This document shows positions 23,904 through 28,291 of a stretch of DNA of 28,291 bases, piece by piece. A program made the position numbers and the translations under genes. How positions within the stretch are numbered: position 1 is the first letter of the stretch; the number at the start of each line of letters is the position of its first letter. This DNA is from RGIG3040 sp964410675 (GTDB lineage: Bacteria > Bacillota > Clostridia > Lachnospirales > Lachnospiraceae). The notes beneath the pieces were generated by a model. The model saw only the letters and a program-made list of their open reading frames with translations. It ran no database searches and had not been told where the DNA came from. The DNA lies in contig CAYPIB010000022.1 in NCBI GenBank assembly GCA_964410675.1, positions 1 to 28,291 on the forward strand. Direction: 5' to 3'.

Positions 23904-25604
23904 ATGAAGAACATGAAGGTCAAAGCAAAACTGCTGATAGGTTTTATATCCGTTGTACTAATTTTATTAGTCTTTGGCATATATAGCATTTTTGCAATCA
24001 GTAAGACTTCTAAAAGCTCACAACTGCTCTATACCCGTGCAACTGCCGTTATTCTTGCCGGTAATATGGAAACCAATTTAAACCTGCAAAGGGCGATTGG
24101 CCGAGATTCTGCTCTGGCTGCCCCGACAGTATGGAATGTAGAGAGCATATTCAATAATAATCTGCAGCAATTAGATGAAACAGACATCCAGTTTAAGGCA
24201 CATTACAAAGAACTAGAAAGTATTACTGTTACGAAAGAGGCTGCTGCCATTTTAGAAAGCATTAATACTGATTACAAAGAGTTTCGGACTCAATGCGATA
24301 ATCTGATCGCGGTATTAAAAATTGCGGATGCAACGCCGGAAGAGGTCGTTGCCGCTCTTGATGCCTCTACACCGCCTTATAATAGTGCAATTGAATCGAT
24401 TCAGGAGCTGTCGAATTATTTGCATAATGCAACCGCTGATCAAGCTGACGCTACTGTTTTTCAAGCCCGTATTACAATAATAATAGCTATATTTGCTATT
24501 CTTGCAGGGATTATTCTTGCCATAATTTTAAGTATATATATTGCCCGTCTGATATCCCGACCGCTTCATACGATGGAAGCTCTTTTGAAACAAGCAGGCG
24601 AAACCGGAAAACTAATCTTTACGGATAAAGAATTAGAACAGGCACGTGAAGCAATGCAATATAAGGATGAAATATCGCAGTCAATGGCTGCCTTTGTAAA
24701 GCTGTTAGACCATCTTGTATATTGTGGTAAAACGTTAGAAGCTGTGGCAGACCATGATCTTGCTGTAGACGTTCAGCTTTTATCAGATAACGACACAATC
24801 GGAACCGCCCTAAAGAATATGACACAAAATTTAAACAGTATGTTTAAAGATATTAATAGAACCTCTGAACAAGTAGCGACTGCATCAAATGAGCTGTCTA
24901 ATACTTCAAGCGGTTTGGCTCAGGGTGCCGTTGAACAGGCTGCAACTGTGGAGGAGATTAGTGCATCCATTTTAGAAATAGCAAATCAATCCGCCAATAG
25001 CATGAACATTGCTTCAGAGGCTAACGAGCAAGGTGTTTCCATTAAGAGTATTGCCATGGAAGGCAACGACAAAATGGAAAAACTAATGCAGTCGATTCAT
25101 GATATATACGATGCAAGTATAGAAATAGAAAAAGTGAATAAATCCATTGATGAGATTGCTTCACAAACAAATATGCTTTCTCTCAACGCAACGATTGAAG
25201 CGGCGCGGGCAGGACAGCACGGCAAAGGATTTGCTGTTGTTGCAGATGAAATTCGTATCCTTGCCGGAAAAAGTACCGAGGCCGCTAAAGAAACAGCACG
25301 TCTTATTACCGCCAACGCAGAGAAAACCGAGCTTGGCCTGACTATTTCCAAGGAAACCGACGAATCACTGGGACATATTGTCGATGGTATTCAAAAAACT
25401 AGTGATTCCATACAACAGATTACGCAGCAATTTGAACTGATAAACAGTGCTACCACTCAGCTAAACTCTGCTGTGGATCAAGTCTCTGAAATTGTTCAGC
25501 AAAATAGTGCTACCAGTGAGGAGTCTGCTGCTTCAAGTGAGGAACTCAGCGCCCAGGCTCAAATGCTCAAGGATCTTGTTTCAGAGTTTAAGTTAGCAAA
25601 ATAA
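23904..25604 (+). CDS. Methyl-accepting chemotaxis protein (4HB-HAMP-MCP)
   Basis: Transmembrane chemoreceptor of about 566 residues. The first helix (about 9-30) and second helix (about 193-215) enclose a periplasm-facing four-helix-bundle type sensor domain. HAMP-like segments follow, then the long signalling coiled coil with the highly conserved hairpin tip IDEIASQTNMLSLNATIEAARAG, which contacts CheA/CheW. Methylation-region repeats rich in E/Q and S/A lie on both sides, and the end reads SSEELSAQAQMLKDLV. I start at the ATG at 23904, with GGAGG about 11 bases upstream. The receptor lacks a C-terminal CheR-tether pentapeptide. Its ligand is unknown. Control by SigD ties it to motility, though no flagellar genes are in the window. 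Confidence 0.95.
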   Translation: MKNMKVKAKLLIGFISVVLILLVFGIYSIFAISKTSKSSQLLYTRATAVILAGNMETNLNLQRAIGRDSALAAPTVWNVESIFNNNLQQLDETDIQFKAHYKELESITVTKEAAAILESINTDYKEFRTQCDNLIAVLKIADATPEEVVAALDASTPPYNSAIESIQELSNYLHNATADQADATVFQARITIIIAIFAILAGIILAIILSIYIARLISRPLHTMEALLKQAGETGKLIFTDKELEQAREAMQYKDEISQSMAAFVKLLDHLVYCGKTLEAVADHDLAVDVQLLSDNDTIGTALKNMTQNLNSMFKDINRTSEQVATASNELSNTSSGLAQGAVEQAATVEEISASILEIANQSANSMNIASEANEQGVSIKSIAMEGNDKMEKLMQSIHDIYDASIEIEKVNKSIDEIASQTNMLSLNATIEAARAGQHGKGFAVVADEIRILAGKSTEAAKETARLITANAEKTELGLTISKETDESLGHIVDGIQKTSDSIQQITQQFELINSATTQLNSAVDQVSEIVQQNSATSEESAASSEELSAQAQMLKDLVSEFKLAK

Positions 25605-25620
25605 ATACAATTTAATATTT

Positions 25621-25657
25621 AAAATAGATACTTCTTAATAGGAGTATCTATTTTTTT
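25621..25657. terminator. Intrinsic terminator after the chemoreceptor
   Basis: AAAATAGATACT (25621-25632) and AGTATCTATTTT (25643-25654) form a 12-bp stem with a 10-base loop and a T-tract through 25657. It also faces the convergent DAHP synthase gene. Confidence 0.85.
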
Positions 25658-25669
25658 CCTTCATTTAAA

Positions 25670-26479
25670 TTACAGAGTAACATATAACTCATTTAATTTA
25701 TTTACTTTAATTATAATCTTTTTAAATTCATTTGGTAAAATTGCCTGTTCTCCGTCACTTAGTGCTTCCTTTGGAAAATCATGTACCTCAATCATGATGC
25801 CATCGCTGCCGGCCATAATACTGCTTAACGACATTGACTCAATCAATTCTCTTTTTCCGGTGCCATGAGAGGGATCGACTATAACAGGCAGGCAGGAAAT
25901 TTCTTTAATCGCTGCTACTACACTTAAATCGAGAGTATTCCTTGTATAGCTCTCATTTGTACGAATTCCTCTTTCGCACAAAATAACTTTCTTGTTTCCG
26001 CCGCTTAAAATATATTCGGCACTGCTTAACCATTCATGCAATGACGTATCAAGACCATTTTTTAAAATAACCGGCATATCAATTTTTCCTAATTCCTTCA
26101 ATAAAGGAAAGCATTGAACATTCCTGGCACCTACCTGTATCATATCAACATATTTCATAATACTCTCTAAGTCTCTAACATCAATCACCTCTGATACAAC
26201 CGGCAGGCCGGTGATTTCTCCAGCTTCCTTCAGATATTCTAATCCTCTGATACCAAGGCCTTGAAAGGAATATGGGGAAGTACGCGGCTTAAATGCTCCG
26301 CCTCGGATAACATTACCGCCGCACTCTTTTACGGCCTTGCCAATACGGATTATCTGCTCTCTTGATTCAATACTGCATGGTCCGCCAATTTTTAGGAAGT
26401 CCCTCCCAACCTCAAGGTCCCTAATTTTAAACGAAGAACAAATACCACTCTTTTTCAATGCTAATTTCAAATCTTTCAT
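25670..26479 (-). CDS. 3-deoxy-7-phosphoheptulonate (DAHP) synthase, type I-beta
   Basis: First enzyme of the shikimate pathway, joining phosphoenolpyruvate and erythrose 4-phosphate. The 269-residue protein belongs to the AroF/KDO8PS-like class: KIGGPCSIES, GGAFKPRTSPYSFQGLG (PEP/E4P site), VGARNVQCFPLL, ILKNG, ILCERGIRT, and the metal-binding DPSHGTGKRE. There is no chorismate mutase or ACT-type regulatory domain, only a short N-terminal extension. The ATG at 26479 is chosen because CAGGAGG precedes it; the open frame upstream overlaps the leader. It is monocistronic behind a T-box leader of the tryptophan type, so it is likely induced by tRNA-Trp starvation. Confidence 0.95.
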   Translation of the reverse strand: MKDLKLALKKSGICSSFKIRDLEVGRDFLKIGGPCSIESREQIIRIGKAVKECGGNVIRGGAFKPRTSPYSFQGLGIRGLEYLKEAGEITGLPVVSEVIDVRDLESIMKYVDMIQVGARNVQCFPLLKELGKIDMPVILKNGLDTSLHEWLSSAEYILSGGNKKVILCERGIRTNESYTRNTLDLSVVAAIKEISCLPVIVDPSHGTGKRELIESMSLSSIMAGSDGIMIEVHDFPKEALSDGEQAILPNEFKKIIIKVNKLNELYVTL

Positions 26480-26580
26480 AATAAATCCTCCTGCTTTTTC
26501 AATTGTTTCTAAGTTTAATTTTAACAAGCTCCTAGTAAAAACGCTTGTATGATATAGTCTTTTTACTCATTTTTTGTAAC

Positions 26581-26831
26581 AAAAAAAGCCCTTACCACAT
26601 AGGATAAGAACTTACGTCTTACTTTAGCCACCAATGAACTAAGATTATCACATACAAACATATGCTTCCATTATAACGGTTAGGATTTCCGTCAGCGCCT
26701 ACTATAAATTTCGGGCTGCCCTCATAAGACCATTCAGTAAAAAGTAAATCACTGCTTCTCAGCACCGCAGCTCTCTGTAAATTCACGACTCATACTTACT
26801 CTTCTTAATCATCGGTTTAATTTATTAATTG
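26581..26831 (-). promoter_or_regulatory. T-box riboswitch, predicted tryptophan-specific
   Basis: Read on the minus strand, the leader shows a T-box Stem I: the AGTA specifier-loop motif in GAAGAGTAAGTATGAG, the distal AGAGAGCTGCGGTGCTGAGAA signature and, on the 3' side, GAA followed by the codon TGG (plus strand 26730-26732). The antiterminator bulge reads TGGC (26627-26630), complementary to a GCCA acceptor end, the form expected for tRNA-Trp with discriminator G73. A terminator stem (arms 26588-26596 and 26602-26611) with seven Ts (26581-26587) follows. Specifier and bulge thus agree on Trp. Confidence 0.88.
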
Positions 26832-26837
26832 AACATC

Positions 26838-26866
26838 ATTATAGCGTGCATCTTTTTTATTGTCAA
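26838..26866 (-). promoter_or_regulatory. Consensus promoter of the T-box/DAHP synthase transcript
   Basis: On the minus strand TTGACA (26861-26866), a 17-base spacer and TATAAT (26838-26843): a perfect vegetative promoter about seven bases before the T-box leader. Confidence 0.9.
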
Positions 26867-26949
26867 TCAAATAATTAAATAGCAGAGAAAGACGCTTTAT
26901 TGTAACTTTGACAACAAATTCGTAACAATAAATCCATAAGCATTATCAA

Positions 26950-26978
26950 TTGTATTTATATCTTAGCAATGGTAATAT
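26950..26978 (+). promoter_or_regulatory. Putative toxin promoter
   Basis: TTGTAT (26950-26955), 17 bases, then TAATAT (26973-26978) preceded by TGG (extended -10). It would start a leader of about 60 bases before the small toxin-like gene. Confidence 0.55.
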
Positions 26979-27011
26979 ATATTCATGGAGTAATCGTGTA
27001 CAGGGTGGTAG

Positions 27012-27037
27012 CCTCCCAACTTACAAAAGAAGGGAGG
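27012..27037 (+). promoter_or_regulatory. Hairpin sequestering the toxin ribosome-binding site
   Basis: CCTCCC (27012-27017) is complementary to GGGAGG (27032-27037), which contains the Shine-Dalgarno sequence nine bases before the ATG at 27046. Such masking of the start region is typical of type I toxin mRNAs. Confidence 0.7.
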
Positions 27038-27045
27038 TGGTGCAG

Positions 27046-27141
27046 ATGAGTACATACGAAGCAATATCGTTAATGATAGCGTTTGGAATGTTAATCGTAG
27101 CACTGCTTGCCTATATAGATAGGAACAACAAGCGTAAATAA
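27046..27141 (+). CDS. 31-residue TxpA/holin-like toxin of a type I toxin-antitoxin pair
   Basis: A small membrane peptide, MSTYEAISLMIAFGMLIVALL then a short charged tail (YIDRNNKRK). It has the form of the putative holin-like toxins related to TxpA/BsrG: a conserved MSxYE start, one hydrophobic helix of about 19 residues and a basic end. These peptides insert in the membrane and are normally silenced by an antisense RNA. GGGAGG precedes the ATG but is masked by an upstream CCTCCC. A stable terminator starts at the stop codon, and a promoter on the other strand faces the gene from 27232-27259. An upstream in-frame start at 26950 exists but lies in the presumed promoter. The family assignment is from memory of short sequences, so moderately sure. 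Confidence 0.75.
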   Translation: MSTYEAISLMIAFGMLIVALLAYIDRNNKRK

Positions 27142-27178
27142 AAACTACCCTGTGACTTTGCGGGTTCAGGGTAGTTTT
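27141..27178. terminator. Bidirectional intrinsic terminator after the toxin
   Basis: AAAACTACCCTG (27141-27152) and CAGGGTAGTTTT (27167-27178) form a 12-bp stem with T-tracts on both strands, so it can end the toxin mRNA and any transcript coming from the hydrolase side. Confidence 0.88.
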
Positions 27179-27226
27179 TAACTCAGATGAGACTAACCAC
27201 TTTGTGGGCGGTTGCTCCTATTTCTA
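27141..27226 (-). ncRNA. Predicted antisense antitoxin RNA
   Basis: A transcript starting near 27226 from the minus-strand promoter at 27232-27259 would end at the bidirectional terminator after about 85 bases, overlapping the 3' end of the toxin mRNA. It would begin with a hairpin made of AACCGCCCAC and GTGGTT (27194-27213). Layout matches the convergent RatA-type antitoxins; its expression is inferred. Confidence 0.5.
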
Positions 27227-28146
27227 TCTTCATTATAGCATAATTCTATTGAATGTAAAGGAAGATTTAATTCCTCTTTTATTAACCTGACAATTAGTTC
27301 TGGTTCTTGTAAATGAATATAGTGTGTGCTTTTTTTTGCTTGAATCCAAATCGATTTTTCAGAATAATTCAAATAATCCTTCATCAATTCCTGCCACATA
27401 ACTTCAACTTTTTCCGCAAATGATTTGCTGTTACTACCGAATTGCATACTTTCCTCAACTGCAAGTTCTGAGGAATGTGTTACCAAAACAAGAGGTATAT
27501 TAGGAAAATTGTCTTTACCTAACAATGCTTTAATATTTTCCATGTCATGTGCTTTCGTATATTCCTCTATGGCAGTTGAAGCATGCGGTACTTTAGTAAC
27601 GCTATTTAATATATCTTCTGTTTCGTTTTTAGAAAAATTCTTATAGTAATAAAATGGCGGAGCGTTTTTCATGAAATATTTTGATATACATCCCAATTTA
27701 AGTTTAGCCAACAACCTCATTATTTTAAAATTTGAACTTTTGTCGACTCCTGATTTTTGATATTCCTTTTCTGTCAAAACTTTTTTAAATTCAATATCTC
27801 GTGGTGATAAAGGATCTATAAATATAACCCCCTTTACTAAATAAGGGAACAATCTGCAAAATTGTTGAGCATACAGTCCCCCCTGCGAATGAGAAACTAT
27901 AATAATTTTTTCCATATGATGTATCTGCTTTAATAATTCAAATAATTCATTTGCAATATTATAAGGAGTTCTTTCATTATCAGAGGGATAACTTTTATTA
28001 ATTCCTGCTCTTTCATATAATAGAACACCACATTCACCTTGTAATAATTTAGCCATAGGTATCCACTCACTCAAGCAGGAACCAAGCCCCATTTCTACAA
28101 CAATACCTATTGGTTCTTTTCCAAACACTTTAAAATTATGCTTCAT
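27193..28146 (-). CDS. Alpha/beta hydrolase
   Basis: Predicted serine hydrolase of 317 residues with unknown substrate. It shows the alpha/beta fold order: oxyanion-region VVEMGLGSCLSEW, YERAGINKS after strand 4, the nucleophile elbow VSHSQGG with S87, FIDPLSP, and the catalytic His in KSTHYIHLQEP near the end. A helical cap lies about residues 105-195. The ATG at 28146 has AGAGAGG just upstream and overlaps the stop of the preceding regulator gene (ATGA), so the two are coupled. The open frame continues six codons upstream. A strong antisense-RNA-like promoter lies within its last codons. There is no signal peptide, so it acts in the cytoplasm. Confidence 0.85.
   Translation of the reverse strand: MKHNFKVFGKEPIGIVVEMGLGSCLSEWIPMAKLLQGECGVLLYERAGINKSYPSDNERTPYNIANELFELLKQIHHMEKIIIVSHSQGGLYAQQFCRLFPYLVKGVIFIDPLSPRDIEFKKVLTEKEYQKSGVDKSSNFKIMRLLAKLKLGCISKYFMKNAPPFYYYKNFSKNETEDILNSVTKVPHASTAIEEYTKAHDMENIKALLGKDNFPNIPLVLVTHSSELAVEESMQFGSNSKSFAEKVEVMWQELMKDYLNYSEKSIWIQAKKSTHYIHLQEPELIVRLIKEELNLPLHSIELCYNEDRNRSNRPQSG
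27232..27259 (-). promoter_or_regulatory. Putative antitoxin promoter inside the hydrolase 3' end
   Basis: On the minus strand TTTACA (27254-27259), 16 bases, then TATAAT (27232-27237) with TGC before it (extended -10). It reads toward the toxin gene. Confidence 0.6.
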
Positions 28147-28291
28147 TTTAACACCTCTCTGCATTGCAATAATTCAACTAATTTTTCTTTATTAGGCTGC
28201 TTCCACAAACCAGCCAAACTATCTAAAATAATATTTTCATAATTTACATGTTCGTTGTTTGTTTTTATACCCTTCTCAGTAAGTCTTAAAA
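28143..28291 (-). CDS. Partial winged-helix regulator (C-terminal 48 residues)
   Basis: An open frame enters from the right edge of the window and ends at 28143. The visible part begins LRLTEKGIKT, the wing motif of MarR/PadR-like regulators, and continues with a helical tail containing LDSLAGLWKQ. Its stop overlaps the hydrolase start by 4 bases. The rest lies outside the window, so the family call is tentative. Confidence 0.55.
   Translation of the reverse strand, partial: LRLTEKGIKTNNEHVNYENIILDSLAGLWKQPNKEKLVELLQCREVLK

Noticed and set aside
27001..27020. AGGGTGGTA upstream of the small toxin, like a T-box core
   Set aside because: There is no Stem I, specifier loop or antiterminator around it, and the following bases do not continue the T-box consensus; it is part of the hairpin that masks the ribosome-binding site.

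Overview
The window is AT-rich, uses ATG/GTG/TTG starts behind strong Shine-Dalgarno sequences, and carries Firmicute-type regulation (a T-box leader, a SigD-type promoter, intrinsic terminators). Gene content (split coaB and coaC, type III pantothenate kinase, D-Ala-D-Ser ligase cluster, agr-type GHKL/LytTR pair, BigR-like ArsR) points to an anaerobic, probably motile member of the Clostridia, perhaps near the Lachnospiraceae. The genus cannot be fixed from the sequence. A 100-N assembly gap lies at 23379-23478.

Layout. 1-2.7 kb: a D,D-carboxypeptidase convergent with a DEDDh exonuclease. 2.8-3.9 kb: a ferredoxin / membrane Fe-S protein / ArsR operon. The ArsR has the two cysteines of BigR/SqrR-type persulfide sensors. 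4.3-7.1 kb: a secreted GH18 chitinase with three 79-residue Ig-like repeats and two chitin-binding modules. 7.25-10.44 kb (minus): LytTR regulator, GHKL kinase, YhfC-like intramembrane protease and a DUF3887-like protein.

10.5-19.0 kb: a coenzyme A locus built around one divergent promoter region at about 16.6 kb. To the left run tetR, coaB, coaC and coaX, each overlapping the next. The last overlaps a response regulator followed by an ABC transporter and a histidine kinase, ending at a terminator near 10.5 kb. To the right run panB, panC and panD. A 16-bp palindrome over the panB -35 box is a good candidate TetR operator for both arms. A 218-bp near-perfect foldback element sits between panC and panD.

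19.1-23.6 kb: a VanG-type cluster, vanR-vanS-vanG-vanTm-vanTr. The serine racemase is split into membrane and racemase proteins, as in VanL-type operons, and no vanXY is visible. A terminator hairpin separates vanRS from vanG, and a candidate vanG promoter lies partly in its loop. 23.7-25.6 kb: a methyl-accepting chemotaxis protein behind a near-consensus SigD promoter. 25.7-26.9 kb: DAHP synthase under a tryptophan-type T-box. 26.9-27.3 kb: a 31-residue TxpA/holin-like toxin with a sequestered ribosome-binding site and a convergent antisense promoter, a probable type I toxin-antitoxin locus. 27.2-28.3 kb: an alpha/beta hydrolase translationally coupled to a partial winged-helix regulator that runs off the window.

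No rRNA, tRNA, CRISPR array, phage genes or transposase genes were seen.
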